A stretch of 64,000 bases of DNA from Haematobia irritans (Eukaryota; Arthropoda; Insecta; Diptera; Muscidae), in contig NC_134397.1 in the NCBI RefSeq assembly GCF_050003625.1, positions 192,717,063-192,781,062 on the forward strand, given 5' to 3'. Positions 33,190 through 44,934 of the stretch are shown piece by piece; the stretch's first letter is position 1, and each line of letters begins with the position of its first letter. The notes below the pieces were generated by a model. The model did not search any database and had not been told where the DNA came from. It saw only the letters and a program-made list of their open reading frames with translations. The position numbers and the translations under genes were made by a program.

Positions 33190-34593
33190 ATTTTTGAACC
33201 AAAATCTAATTACTTCCTTTTCACTCTAGGGCTCATATTTAAGGTGATATGCCCAAAATAAGTTTTTCATACAAAAATTTGAATTTTTCAAGTATTTCCA
33301 TCGAAATTTTAATTTTTTTTGGGAGGGGGGTGTGGTCACGAATTAACGTTATTTTCGCTCTAAGACGTATATTTAAGGAGATATGGCCAAAATAAATTTT
33401 GCATAAACAAATTTTTAATTTTTCGAGGATTTCCATCGACATTTTGAGTTCTTAGACTTGCTCAAGAATTAATTTCGTTTTCGCTGTAAGACCCATATTT
33501 AAGGAGATATGGCCAAAGCAAGTCTTTAATATAAATACTTGAATTTTTCGAGGGTTTCCATTGAAATTTTGACATTTTAGGGGATTGTAACGAATTAATG
33601 TCCTGTTCACTCTAGGAAGCATATTTAAGGAGATGTGGCCAAAATAAGGTTTTCATATAAAAGATTGAATATTTCAAGGATTTCCATCGAAATTTAATGG
33701 CCAAAATAATTTTTTTAAATAAACTCTTGAATTTTTCGAGGATTTTCATCGCATTTTTGAATTTTTGGTGCTTAACGTTCATTTCACTCTTGTACGCATA
33801 TTTAAGAAGATATGGCCAAAATTACTTCCTTTTTTGGCCATATCTTCTCTTTTCGAGGATTTCCATTGAAATTTTGATTTTTTTGGGAGTGGTCACGAAT
33901 TAACGTCTTTTTCGCTCTAGGATGCATATTTAAAGAGATATGGCCAAATTAAGTTTTTCATATAAACATTTGAATTTTTGGAGGATTTCCATTGAAATTT
34001 TGATTTTTTTGGGAGTGGTCACGAATTTTTGAAATTTTGATTTTTTAGGGGATTGTAACGAATTAATGTCCTTTTCGCTCTAGGACGCATATTTCAGAAG
34101 ATATGGGCAAAATAAGGTTTTCATATAAAAGATTGAATATTTCACGGATTTCCATCGAAATTTAAGGATATATGGCCAAAAAAAATTTTTTAAATAAACT
34201 CTTGAATTTTTCGAGGATTTCCATAGTATTTTTGAATTTTTGGAACTTAACGTTCATTTCACTCTTGTACGAATATTTAAGGAGATATGGCAAAAATAAG
34301 TTTTTCATATAAAAATTTGAATTTTTCGAGGATTTCCACGTAATTTTAATTTTTTTGGACTTGGTCTCGAATTAACGTCCTTTTTGCTCTAGGACGCATA
34401 TTTAAGGAGATATGTCCAATGTAAGTTTTTCATACAAAAATTTTAATTGTTCGAGGATTTCCATTGAAATTTTTATTTTTTTGGGGATGGTCTCGAATCA
34501 ACGCCCTTTTCGCTTTAGGACGCATATTTAAGGAGATAAAACCAAAATAAGTTTTTCAAATAAAATTTTGAATTTTTCGCTATAGAGCGCATA

Positions 34594-34597
<4 letters not shown>
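33190..34597. repeat. ~125-bp satellite-like tandem array
   Basis: About eleven units share GCATATTTAAGGAGATATGG, then AAGTTTTTCATA, TTTGAATTTTTCGAGGATTT, CCATCGAAATTTT and a TCACGAATTAACGTCC block. Unit starts near 33234, 33366, 33491, 33797, 33923, 34271, 34396 and 34523 give spacings of mostly 125-132 bp. Some longer steps (164-184 bp) mark internal duplications or deletions. It is unrelated by eye to the Helentron-like repeats. It ends directly in a (TA)n tract. Confidence 0.8.

Positions 34598-34673
<76 letters not shown>
34598..34673. repeat. (TA)n microsatellite, ~75 bp
   Basis: A pure TA run immediately after the last partial satellite unit. Confidence 0.95.
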
Positions 34674-34675
<2 letters not shown>

Positions 34676-35784
34676 CATAAATTTGTTGTCGAAATTAGAG
34701 AGAAAGTAACATGGTGACGACAAACGGGTTACATATTCACCGTCAAAAATTTTGCTCTTGGAGGTGATTATATACCTTCTCCGGGTGTGTCTTTATTATG
34801 CAAAAAAGAAATGTTGATTTTTTGTTTGGCAAAATCATTTTTTAAGACTTTGAAGCAGTCATCTTAATAGTTCTTGACTTTTGCAACGGTCAACGTACAC
34901 TGAAAAAACAGTGAACCCAGCAGGAAGAAAAATTTTGGCTAATTTTGGCAAAATTTAAATTATTTTTAGAAAATTTTAACTTAACTGTACTACAAACGCT
35001 GACATCACGCCGTCATCACAAAAATAAGTAAATGTTTTTCGAAAAATTCAAGAAATTTTATTAGACGAGTTTAATTTTTGTCACTTGTTAAAGAAAAGAA
35101 GATAAAAAATTGGAATTAAAAATTTGTTAGTGCCACACGAAGTACAAGATGGGCGCATTTGTACAAATTTAAAGAAATAATAAACTATTTTGTAAGAAGT
35201 ATGAATTTAGTAAATCTGTATGCTTCATTTGTCTATATTTATTCCCCGTTTTTTAATTCATTTAACTAACGTACGAAAAAATTATTGGAGTAAAGGAAAC
35301 TTTCTCCAAACATAATAATTCCATTAAATAAAATAAATTAGCTTTAATGAAATAGAAGGTTCACCAAAACGCTCTCGTCCATGAACTTACGGCCAACTGC
35401 AGTTCATTAAAAGAATATTTGCTACTTTATTAGAATGTTTGTCGATTTACTTAACTCACCCAAAACCCTTTAGGGATATCCTCAATGGAGAATTATGTTT
35501 TAATTCCACATCGATTATAATTCACTTCACATATTCGCCTTACAGCTACCTGCCAGACGAAGAAAGGCCAAGATTATTATTTATTATGAAAATATGAAAA
35601 TCTCTTTGAAAAACTACTACGTGAGAGGAATAGTACAATGGTACTAAGTTAATTAGATGAAGGGATGCCTGTTTGGTGAAGTGTATCCAGCCGAGAAGAA
35701 TGAGTTGCTAGTTTAACTATTGTTTGTTTGTAATCAGTAATGGCAAAATACAAAAATCAAACATGAACGAAGAGGATGTGCATA
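34674..35784. other. Mostly unrecognised; one TA-CACTG end
   Basis: TA|CACTGAAAAAACAGTG near 34896-34912 resembles a MITE end, but I do not find its partner. The remainder shows no ORF or window repeat. Confidence 0.35.
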
Positions 35785-36887
35785 TAAAGTGTGATACTGT
35801 CAAAATTTGGTCAAGAGAAAACGCGTGTAAATCGGTGAAATCGAAATTAAATTTCTTTTTCAAGTTCAATTAGTATAAAATTCAGGAAAAATATTCAGTT
35901 AGGCTTTCGCTTTTCCAAATCCGAATCGCCGGGCCTCACGCTTGACACCTGCCATCAGATTTTGTACAGTCACCTTGTCCACCTTCTTCGCCGCAGAAAG
36001 CCAGTTTGCCTTGAACTGCTGCTCGTCCTTAGCAGTTTTTTGGTCTTCTTTAGGTTCTGCTTGACAATAGCCCAGTATTTCTAAATTGGGCGGAGCTCTG
36101 GCGTGTTGGGAGGGTTCTTGTCCTTGGGAACCACCTGCACGTTGTTGGCGGCGTACCACTCCATGGCCTTTTTACCGTAATGGCAAGAAGCCAAATCCGG
36201 CCAAAACAGTACGGAACAACCGTGTTTCTACAGGAAAGGCAGCAGACGTTTATTCAAACACTCTTTCAAGTAAATTTCTTGGTTGACAGTCCCGGAAGCT
36301 ATGAAAATGCTGCTTTTCAAGCCACAGGTACAGATGGCTTGCCAAACCAGATATTTCTTTGCGAACTTTGACAGTTTTATGTGCTTGAAAGTATCTGCTA
36401 CCTTTCCCCTTCCTTTTGCCGTATAAAACTCCTGTCCCGGAAGCTGCTTGTAGTCGACTTTGACGTAGGTTTCGTCGTCCATTACCACGCAGTCAAACTT
36501 CGTCAGCATCGTCGTGTACAGCCTCCGGGATCGCGCTTTGGCCGTCGTATTTTGTTTATCATCGCGATTTGGAGTCACTACCTTCTTGTAAGTCGATAGC
36601 CCGGCTCGTTTTTTTGGCTCGATGCACGTCAACTTTTAGCGATTTTGCCAGCTTTGCGTGCGAGTAGCTCGGATTTTCGCGATGCGCGAGCAAAATTTTG
36701 ATACGCTGCTCATCTTGGTGGACGGCATTTTGACAACTGAAGAGTGAATTCCAAAATCAAAATAGGAGCAACATTCTACACACACACACACACCTTCAAA
36801 ATGAGGGGTGTTCAGGTTTTTTAAACACAAAATTGAAAGAAATACGTCATGTTTATATTGACCAAATTTTGACCGTATCACCCTTTA
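35785..36887 (-). mobile_element. Tc1/mariner element, DD37E type, copy 3 (deleted)
   Basis: Both ends and TA flanks (35785-35786, 36886-36887) are kept. The left terminus reads AAAGTGTGATACTGTC, two changes from copy 1. About 190 bp are missing at about 36628, joining GATGCACG to CAACTTTTAGC. Confidence 0.88.
35882..36728 (-). pseudogene. DD37E transposase with N-terminal deletion (copy 3)
   Basis: The N-terminus (ATG at 36726-36728) keeps only the first helix-turn-helix residues before the deletion near 36628. Then comes KKRAGLSTYKKVVTPN and VVMDDETYVKVDYKQ. A stop interrupts after NKRLLPFL, where TTCTTCAGG has become TTCTACAGG (near 36228). The EWY and TPELRP region survives only in broken frames, including the shared six-T frameshift near 36040. 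Non-functional. Confidence 0.86.
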
Positions 36888-37023
36888 CGACAGTTGCCTT
36901 TTATATTAATTTAATTTTAGTTTTAATTTTATTTCTGTCGAAATTAACATAGTCGATGATACTGAAAACAAAAACAATTATTAATTATCGAAATTCACTT
37001 TATAGTTTTTTCCCCACTAACAG

Positions 37024-37193
37024 CCATTTTCATGTAGCTCCGTTAGGCTTTAACTGTCAGTTAACAGAAGAATTTTCAGCAGCTAAGTTTCTAACTGACG
37101 TATGGAATATATAGGCAAGATGACAGATATGTTCATAGTGCGGTTTAAAAGTTCGTTGGCTAACGAAGCACTAACGGAGCTTCATGAAAATGG
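37024..37193. mobile_element. 170-bp MITE with ~23-bp TIRs
   Basis: The left CCATTTTCATG-TAGCTCCGTTAG and the right CTAACGGAGC-TTCATGAAAATGG are inverted copies with one mismatch over 23 bp. The interior has TTAACTGTCAGTTAACAG and GGAATATATAGGCA. A second copy is at 60840-61051. Confidence 0.8.
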
Positions 37194-37203
37194 GGATAAG
37201 TTA

Positions 37204-38485
37204 ACAGGTTGGCTGATAAGTCCCCGGTCTGACAAATAGATGGCGTCGCTGGTATTAAATGCATATTATTTTTATATGGTACCAACCTTCAAATGATTAC
37301 TGTCAAAATTTGACGTCTGTGAGTCAATTAGTTTGTGAGATAGAGCGTCTTTTGTGAAGCAACTTTTGTTATTGTGAAAAAAATTGAAAAAGGGAATTTC
37401 GTGTTTTGATAAAATACTGTTTTCTGAAGGGAAAAAATGCGGTGGAACCAAAAACTTGGCTTGATAATGAGTTTCCGGACTCTGCCCCAGGGAAATCAAC
37501 AATAATTGATTGGTACGCAAAATTCAAGCGCACGGAGGACGGTGAACGCAGTGGACGCCCGAAAGAGGTGGTTACCGACGAAAACATCAAACAAAATCCA
37601 CAAAATGATTTTGAATGATCGTAAAATGAAGTTGATCGAGATAGCAGAGGCCTTAAAGATATCAAAGGAACGTGTTGGTCATATCATTCATCAATATTTG
37701 GATATGCGGAAGCTCTGTGCAAAATGGGTGCCGCGCGATCTCACATTTGACCAAAAACAACGACTTGTTGATGATTCCGAGCGGTGTTTGCAGCTGTTAA
37801 CTCGTAATACTCCCGAGTTTTTCCGTCGATATGTGACAATGGATGAAACATGGCTCCATCACTACACTCCTGAGTCCAAATCGACAGTCGGCTGAGTGGA
37901 CAGCAACCGGTGAACCGTCTCCGAAGCGTGGAAAGACTCAAAAGTCTGCTGGCAAAGTAATGGCCTCTGTTTTTTGGGATGCGCATGGAATAATTTTTAT
38001 CGATTATCTTGAGAAGGGAAAAACCATAAACAGTGACTATTATATGGCGTTAATGGAACGTTTGAAGGTCGAAATCGCGGCAAAACGGCCCCATATGAAA
38101 AAGAAAAAAGTGTTGTTCCACCAAGACAACGCACCGTGCCACAAGTCATTGAGAACGATGACAAAAAATTCATGAATTGGGCTTCGAATTGCTTCCCCAC
38201 CCACCGTATTCTACAGATCTGGCCCCCAGCGACTTTTTCTTGTTCTCAGACCTCAAAATGATGCTCGCAGGAAAAAATTTGGCTGCAATGAAGAGGTGAT
38301 CGCCGAAACTGAGGTCTATTTTGAGGCAAAACCGAAGGAGTACTACCAAAATGGTATCAAAAAATTGGAAGGTCGTTATAATGGTTGTATCGCTCTTGAA
38401 GTGAACTATGTTGAATAATAAAAACGAATTTTGACAAAAAAATGTGTATTTCTTTGTTAGACCGGGGACTTATCAGCCAACCTGT
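37204..38485 (+). mobile_element. Himar1-type mariner, copy A
   Basis: ACAGGTTGGCTGATAAGTCC at the left and its inverse at the right, with TA at 37202-37203 and 38486-38487. The 1.28-kb length and coding content fit the Himar1 mariner of Haematobia irritans. Defective (see pseudogene entry). Confidence 0.93.
37384..38418 (+). pseudogene. Broken Himar1-like transposase (copy A)
   Basis: The expected ATG has become TTG at 37384, before EKGNFVF-like sequence. In order: helix-turn-helix region with LDNEFPDSAPGKS, GRPKEVVTDENIK, KISKERVGHIIHQY, the first catalytic motif VTMDETWLHHY, HQDNAPCHK (second Asp) and PPYSPDL (third Asp). The DD34D spacing is that of mariners. Frames are broken near 37600 (extra bases in an A run), 37880 (an extra A), 38165 (an extra A) and 38265 (a missing G). 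A 12-bp in-frame deletion removes residues before TEDGER. Four or more lesions make it inactive. Confidence 0.92.
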
Positions 38486-38591
38486 TATATACTCTTTTGC
38501 ATGCGTTTGAACCAATTGTCAAAGCAACTCTCGTTGAGGTACCTCGATGACATGCATTCTGAATCCATCAACCGCTTCTTCAGGTTGTCGA

Positions 38592-38742
38592 ACTTCAAAG
38601 ATCTCTAAGTGATTTCACAGCAATGTAGAACTCCGTTCGCACTCAGCATATACATAGAATCGGGCAGCACTCACTGTGGTATCGCAACGGACTGAATAGT
38701 CTAAGTGGGCCCGAAATATCAGGCTGCCAATATACCTAACTT
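38592..38742 (+). mobile_element. Degenerate SINE body fragment
   Basis: TCTAAGTGATTTCACAGCAA, GAATCGGGCAGCACTCAC and GGACTGAATAGTCTAAGTG match the SINE body. The tail is decayed (TACCTAACTTAAG) and the head is missing. Confidence 0.75.
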
Positions 38743-39300
38743 AAGCTACTTTCGTCCGTAAATTCACGATTCATCGCCTATCGCCGTGTCATAGACGCGT
38801 TTCGAAGCACCGCGATGGAATTTTTTTAGCATTTCTTTTTGGACAAATCGACAAGAGCCTGTTTTGAACGATTGACAAATTGTGTGAGATCCAAGGCGAA
38901 TGTATGCTGGTCCACAAATGCCGTAGGCACAGCATGAATGTTATCCGGAACAACAACTGATTTTAGACAACTTTCTCGAAATTCGTCTTCGAGTGAACTA
39001 CGACCTGGGATAAATTCATCATACCATCGATTAACAATGGCCCTTGACGGAGCTTCATTGCCAAAAATTGAATTAAGTTTATCGATGCACTGTTGTTGAG
39101 TTGTCGAAAGTTGTAATTAATAATCGCACGAACATGTTCACGATTTAATTCGATTTTTTTAAGCGAGATGAATCTTTTAAGTTGTTGTAATCCACACAAA
39201 TATCACGAACATGTTCACAATTTAACTCCATTTTTTTAAGCGAGATGAATCTTTTAAGTTGCTGTAATCAACACAAATATCACTCGTACGTCAAATTGTT
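38743..39300 (-). pseudogene. Mariner transposase relic, N-terminal half
   Basis: On the minus strand ELNREHVRAIINYNF begins the protein, followed after a frameshift by QCIDKLNSIFGNEAPS, RWYDEFIPGRSSLEDEFRES and VVVPDNIHAV. This matches the N-terminal order of mellifera-type mariners as I remember it. The catalytic half is absent or unrecognisable. The 5' end of the relic contains a 77-bp tandem duplication (39127-39203 and 39204-39280). A related fragment lies at 52270-52565. Confidence 0.72.
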
Positions 39301-39394
39301 CTGAGAACGTATAAACTCAAAAATTTCAAGCTTTACGATAGAGCTGTCAGTTGGCTGATTGCAATTATATATGGGCTGCTCCATATAAACCGAT

Positions 39395-39462
39395 CAAGAA
39401 CGAGATAGCAGAGAAGTTATACGTTCATTGAGATACCAGTGAGTACTATCCGATTCAATGTT
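39395..39462 (-). mobile_element. SINE fragment, strongly decayed
   Basis: GAGAAGTTATACGTTCATTGAGATACC and an AGTACTATCCGATT block resemble the inverted SINE body segment around AAGAGAGAAGTTC. Short and uncertain. Confidence 0.35.
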
Positions 39463-39474
39463 AACCCAGCAAAA

Positions 39475-39745
39475 AATGCGTCGCCAAAAATGTAGTGAAA
39501 ATGTCCTTTTTGGATCCGGAAGTGGTGCAAATTCGGTGCAGAAGCGATGAATTTAACATGTGCTTGTCATAAGACGGATGTCCTCCATTTCAACAACTGC
39601 TGCACTGAATTTGCATCACTTCTTAAAGTTCAGTGTTTTGGATGCTAATTAAAAAATTTATGATATTTTCCCAAATAAAAGCTTCTCTGAAACGTCTGAC
39701 CTCAAATATTGTCGAAAATTCTAACATCTTTAGGAAGACATCAAT
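39475..39745 (+). mobile_element. CCCAGC-type MITE, 5' part
   Basis: CCCAGCAAAAAATGCGTCGC, then TTTTTGGATCCGGAAGTGG and TGAATTTGCATCACTTCTTA. It is preceded by TTAA. The 3' end is not seen. Confidence 0.65.
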
Positions 39746-41859
39746 ATGCCTTCACATAGCCGAAAAAAATTGGTATTTGTTCCACAAACATTTCTTTTAA
39801 AGCGCATTCCGAAATCTCCCATCAAGCTTTTTCCACTTTCGATGCAGTTCTTCTGGCTAAGTCCACAAACATTTCTTTTAAAGTGCATCGCGGTATCCCC
39901 TATCGATTTGTATACCCTCCACCATAGGATGGGAGTATATTAAATTTGTCATTCCGTTTGTAACACATCGAAATATTGCTCTAAGACCCCATAAAGTATC
40001 AATATTCTGGGTCGTGGTGAAATTCTGAGTCGATCAGAGCATGTCCGTCCGTCCGTCTGTTGAAATCACACTAACTTCCGAACGAAACAAGCTATCAACT
40101 TGAAACTTGGCACAAGTAGTTGTTATTGATGTAGGTCGGATGGTATTGCAAATGGGCCATATCGGTCCACTTTTACGTATAGACCCATATAAACCGACCC
40201 CCAAATTTGGCTTGCGAATCCTCTACGAGAAGCAAATTTCATCCGATCCGGCTGAAATTTGATACAAGGAGTTAGTATATGGTCTCTAACAATCACGCAA
40301 AAATTGGTCCACATCGGTGCATAATTATATATAGGCCCCATATAAACCGATCCCCAGATTTGGATTGCGGCGCCTCTACGAGAAGCAAATTTCATCCGAT
40401 CCGGCTGAAATTTGGTACAAGGAGTTAGTATATGGTCTCTAACAATCACGCAAAAATTGGTCCACATCGGTGCATAATTATATATAGGCCCCATATAAAC
40501 CGATCCCCAGATTTGGATTGCGGCGCCTCTAAGAGAAGCAAATTTCATCCGATCCGGCTGAAATTTGGTACAAGGAGTTAGTATATGGTCTCTAACAATC
40601 ACGCAAAAATTGGTCCACATCGGTGCATAATTATATATAGGCCCCATATAAACCGATCACCAGATTTGGCTTGGGAAGACTCTGAGAGAAGCAAATTTCA
40701 TCCGATCCGGCTGAAATTTGGTACATGGTGTAAGTATATGGTCTCTAACAACTATGCACAAATTGGTTCACATCGGTCCATAATTATATATAGACCCCAT
40801 ATAAACCGACCTCCCGATTTGGCTTGCGGAGCTTCTAAGAGAAGCAAATTTCATCCGATCCGGCCGAAATTTGGTACATTGTGTAAGTATATGGTATCTA
40901 ATGACCATGCAAAAATTGGTCCACATCGGTCCATAATTATATATAGCCCCCATATAAACCGATCACCAGATTTGACCTCCGGAGCCTCTTGGAAGAGCAA
41001 AATTCATCTGATTCAGTTAAAATTTGGTACGTGATGTTAGTATATGGTATTCAACAACCATGTAGGAATTGGTTCATATCAGTTCATAATTATATATAGC
41101 CCCCATATAAACCGATCCCCCGATTTGGCTTGCGGAGCCTCTAAGAGAAGCCAATTTCATCCGATCCGGCTGAAATTTGGTACATGGTGTAAGTATATGG
41201 CCTCAAAAATTGGTCGAAATCGGTCCATAATTATATATGTTATAGCCCCCATAAAACCAATCCCCAGATTTTAACTCCGGAGCCTCTTGAAAGAGCAAAA
41301 TTCATCTGATTCAGTTGAAATTTGGTACGTGATGTTAGTATATGGTATCCAACAACCATGCAGGAATTGGTTCATATCAGTTCATAATTATATATAGCCC
41401 CCATATAAACCGATCCCCAGATTTGACCTCCGGTGCTCTTTGGAGAAGCAAAATTCATCCGATCTGGTTGAAATTTGTACGTGGTGGTAGTATATGATAT
41501 TTAACAACCATGCCAAAGGTGGTCTATATCAGTCCATAATCATATATAGCCCCCATATAAACCGATCCCGAGATTTGGTATTGGAGCCTCTTGGAGGAGC
41601 AAATTTCATCCGACTCAGTTGAAATTTAGTGCATTGTGCTTGTATATGGCCGTTAACAACCATGCCTAACTATGTCCGTATCGGTCTATAGTTATATATA
41701 TAGCCCTCAGCATAAGCGTAGGAAGGCCTCTGGGGAGGGGGCTTAGACCCCCCCAGAAAAATTTTAGCCCCCCCCCCAGAATTTGAAACTTTATTAATGA
41801 TTTTCCATTTTTCAATAAATGTCAATAGTTTTTTTTTTTTTAATTTTTATAAAAATTAA

Positions 41860-41980
41860 ACAAGTATATACAATCGCACAAAGTTCCGCTAAAGACTTTC
41901 ATGAACAATCGAATTACTTGGGTTGTGGTAGCAGTTGCCGATGGCAATGTTTGAAGTCAGATATTTATGAAATAAAGCTG
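41860..41980 (+). mobile_element. Helentron-like subfamily I 5' fragment inside the hAT
   Basis: ACAAGTATATACAATC, CTAAAGACTTTCATGAACAA and CGAATTACTTGGGTTGTGG resemble the first ~100 bp of subfamily I, shortened. Confidence 0.5.
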
Positions 41981-43348
41981 TGGTTGAACTTATGATTGAT
42001 TTAGTTTAGTCAATTTAATTAAAAAATAGTAATTGATATTAAAACTATTCTTTCATAAATTAATATCTTAATAATGCTGCGAAAAAGCGTCGCCAAAAAA
42101 GTAGTGAAAATGTTCTTTTTGGGTCTACACTGTTAGAAAAATATGTTTTTCATATGTTCCGATATAAACAAAATGTGTTTCGGGCACGATTTTAAACCAC
42201 AATATATTTAAGTGCGAACATGTAATTTTCCTAAACTAACACTAAATGTTTGGGACATCTATGTTAATATGTTAGAATATATTATGTTTGGGGCATGAAT
42301 GTTTCATAAAAATCATATGTGTGAATACAAACATATATAAATTTACAAATTTCAACTAAACATACATATGTTGTGATATTTTATTCAAAGCGACAGAGAG
42401 AGTATAGAGAGAAATAGAGATGGAAACCGGGAGAGTTGACGAAAGATATCAATATAACACAGCAAAAGAGTCAAAAGAGAACAATTTCTGTGAAACCACT
42501 TGTATGTTGTTTCGGAAAACTGTTTTGTGATAAGGCCAAAAATTTGATATGTTTAAGTCTAAATATTATTCAATTTGAATAAAGAGAATATACATTCTGA
42601 ACCAAGAGAATAGACATTTGAAAAACAAACAGCATATGTTTTCGCCTTGAGAGCAGCATTTTATGTATGTGTGGACATGTGTTTTGTTTATCATTTTGGC
42701 ATTATTTTTTTCTTGGTTCGTTAAAAGAAATCAGGGGTCTTCATAAAAATAACGAAAGGGCACTATACTCTTTTTAGAGTTGGGACGGTAAAATGAAATA
42801 AGGAGGAAATAGTGAAAAATTACACAGTAAAATGTAAAAAAACAAAGTTTAGTTTCTCTTTATTAAAAAGTAGTCCACGAGGAGTTGACGGACACCATCA
42901 AATATAAAAGCGGGCATTAAGTTCGACTTTTACAGCTAAAACAATTTAAAAAGTTTATTTTCTTTAAAATGAATTATTAAAGAAAAATAAAAGGAATTTT
43001 AGAGCGATGGTGTTAAATGCTAGTAAAAAACTGTTCACTCCTAAATAAATTTATGTTTATATTATAAAATTATGTATGTATGTTTATACTCGACTCCACG
43101 TTCTTCTTTTGTTAGTTTTTGAATTCCTTCCAAATTTTAAAGTTTTGTACAAAAACAGTTTTTTATTACAAGATTGTTATTTTTGCAATAAAAAATAATA
43201 TTTTATCCAAAAATCATTCAATTTCGTTTATATCAAGCACTGTTACTGACTATAAATCTTTAATAACGCACATTTCGATGTTTCATTTAAAAAAATTAAT
43301 ATAGTATAAATATAAATGTGTAAATTAAAAAAAAAAAAAAACAAAAAA

Positions 43349-43428
43349 AAAATGTTCGGTCGGAGCAGGGATTGAACCCACGACCCTTTGCATGCAAGGC
43401 AGACATGCTAACCACTGCTCCACGTGGC
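43349..43428 (-). other. tRNA-like module (SINE-head type)
   Basis: On the minus strand GGAGCAGTGGTTAGCATGTC (box A) and GTCGTGGGTTCAATCCCTGC (box B) sit at tRNA spacing, and the element resembles the head of the window's SINE. The tail of that SINE does not follow. It is followed in the minus direction by an A/T homopolymer run. Confidence 0.6.
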
Positions 43429-43547
43429 AAACAAATGTATGTTTCTGTTAAATAATGTTATGTTTGCATGGGCTCGTGGGCGCTGCAAACTATGCTATAT
43501 AAATGTAACTTAAAACGATAATTATCTACTGGTGACTATAACAGCTA

Positions 43548-43618
43548 CGTAGCCCAGTGGATAGTGTGTTGGCTTACAAACTGTATGGTCCTCGGTTCGA
43601 TTCTCCGTGCAGGCGAAA
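43548..43618 (+). other. tRNA-like module (second type)
   Basis: GCTACGTAGCCCAGTGGATA (box A TAGCCCAGTGG) and CCTCGGTTCGATTCTCC (box B) span about 71 bases, the length of a tRNA. The loop CTTACAA would place UAC as anticodon, but the anticodon stem pairs poorly, so a functional tRNA is unlikely. The same module recurs at 48604-48672 and, decayed, near 50268-50312. Confidence 0.6.
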
Positions 43619-44934
43619 GGTAAAATTTAAAAAATTTATAAAAGTGAATAATTTCTTCAACATTATTTGTATTACAGAGAAAGGTGCCAATAACTAAAAA
43701 GTGGAAGTGAAAATTACGAGTATGTTAGGGAATGAGCACAATCGTGTTTGGGAAAAATTCTTCCAAGCATATAATATTTTTGGCTCAAAATGCTTCCAAA
43801 CATATAATATGTTCACATAAAACAAACATATTAATGTTTCGGCAGTATGCAATAATATATGTGCTTCCTGCAAAATATGTTTGGAACATATGTTAAAGAA
43901 GCGATTTTTTTGAGGGTGTAGAAGTGGTGCAAAATTGGAGGAGAAGCAATGAATGTAATATGAGCTTGTCGTAGGACAAACGTCCACCGTTTCAACAGTC
44001 GTTGCAATGAATTTGCATCACTTCTTAAGGTGAGATCCGAATTCAGTGTTTTGAATGTGAATTAAAAAATTTTGTGATATTTTCCCAAATAAATAATTTT
44101 TATATTGTTTTTATGATTTTTAATGCATTCTGACGCTTGTTTGTTTTTCCTCGAACAATTTCCAAAATTATCGATTTTTCTATAATGGATTTAGCAGTTT
44201 TGTGGCAAAATTTTAATCATTTTTACCAATTTATTTATTCTTACTCTTTTTTTAAACTATTTGAAGAAAAGGAAAACAAAAAATTACACATTAAAATATG
44301 AAAAAAATTTTTCCTGTGTAGTTAAAATAATTGAGGACATTTTTGGAAGTACTTTTAAAGTTGTGCCTTTAGAACAACTCACAATTTGTTTGCTGGGAAA
44401 AGTGTGGAACTACTTTTAGTTGCTTTATTATAAATTAATTGACGAGTTATTTTGATGTCTAATTTTTTATTCAATTTTATGAAATAAAACATTAATTGAA
44501 CCTATAAGTTCAGTCTATAAATTTTTAGCTAGGGGGGCTATAGCCCCCCCTAGGAAAATTGTCTAGCTACGCTAATGGCCCTCAGATAAATCGATCCCTA
44601 ATCACACAAAAATTGGTCCATATCAAGTTCATAATTGTATATAGCCCCCATATAAGCGACCCCCATATTTCAATTCTGGCTCTCTACGTACCGTGCAAAA
44701 GTCCATATCGATTCGTAATTATTTGTAGACTTACCTATACATACCTTTTTTGTCTGATATATACCACGTATGGACTAACTCACAATTTAGAAAACGATGT
44801 TAAGAAGTTTTAAGATACCACAACCCAAGTAATTCGATTGTGGATGACAGTCTTTCGTAGAAGTTTCTACGCAATCCATGTTGGAGGGTACATAAGATTC
44901 GGCCTGGCCCACCTTACGGCCGTATATAATTGTT

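Larger units (their letters stand above)
42128..43918. mobile_element. CATATG-rich TA element with two tRNA-like modules
   Basis: TA flanks both ends (42126-42127, 43919-43920). The ends read CACTGTTAGAAAAATATG and AAGCGATTTTTTTGAGGGTG. Bridging across gives GGGTC-TA-GAAGTGG, matching the GGATCCGGAAGTGG of other copies of the host MITE, so the borders and TA target are well supported. The interior has a minus-strand tRNA-like stretch (43349-43428) and a plus-strand one (43548-43618). No ORF of note. Confidence 0.75.
42075..44397 (+). mobile_element. CCCAGC-type MITE split by a nested element
   Basis: The left part (AAAAAGCGTCGCCAAAAAAG to 42127) and right part (GAAGTGGTGCAAAATTGG from 43921 to TTTGCTGGG) make one copy. 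Its unfilled counterpart reads GGATCCGGAAGTGG at 39505-39530 and elsewhere. Confidence 0.72.
41711..44577. mobile_element. hAT-type element with GCCCTCAG TSD
   Basis: The termini CATAAGCGTAG and CTACGCTAATG are inverted with one mismatch. They lie inside an exact 8-bp duplication, GCCCTCAG (41703-41710 and 44578-44585). The paralogous Helentron-like copy at 62278-63942 shows the unfilled site (TATAGCCCTCAGATAAATC). Just inside the ends are C/G-run palindromes (e.g. GGGGGCTTAGACCCCCC and AGGGGGGCTATAGCCCCCCC). No transposase remains, and the interior is largely later insertions. Confidence 0.86.
39909..44934 (-). mobile_element. Helentron/DINE-1-like subfamily I, split by a hAT
   Basis: The 3' hairpin (TATACCCTCCACCATAGGAT) is at the left and the 5' start (inverse of TTCGGCCTGGCC, then CGTATATAAT) at the right. 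Nine or more ~153-bp units occupy 40130-41700. Adjacent units at 40278, 40431 and 40584 are exactly 153 bp apart and almost identical, suggesting recent unit amplification. A 2.87-kb hAT (41711-44577) splits the copy near its 5' end. Confidence 0.78.

Noticed and set aside
40123..40647. 174-aa frame made of near-identical 51-residue repeats
   Set aside because: Same cause as above: three almost identical 153-bp units of a non-coding element.
39909..41700. CRISPR-like regular repeats
   Set aside because: The units are contiguous 153-bp tandem repeats without unique spacers in an insect-type genome.
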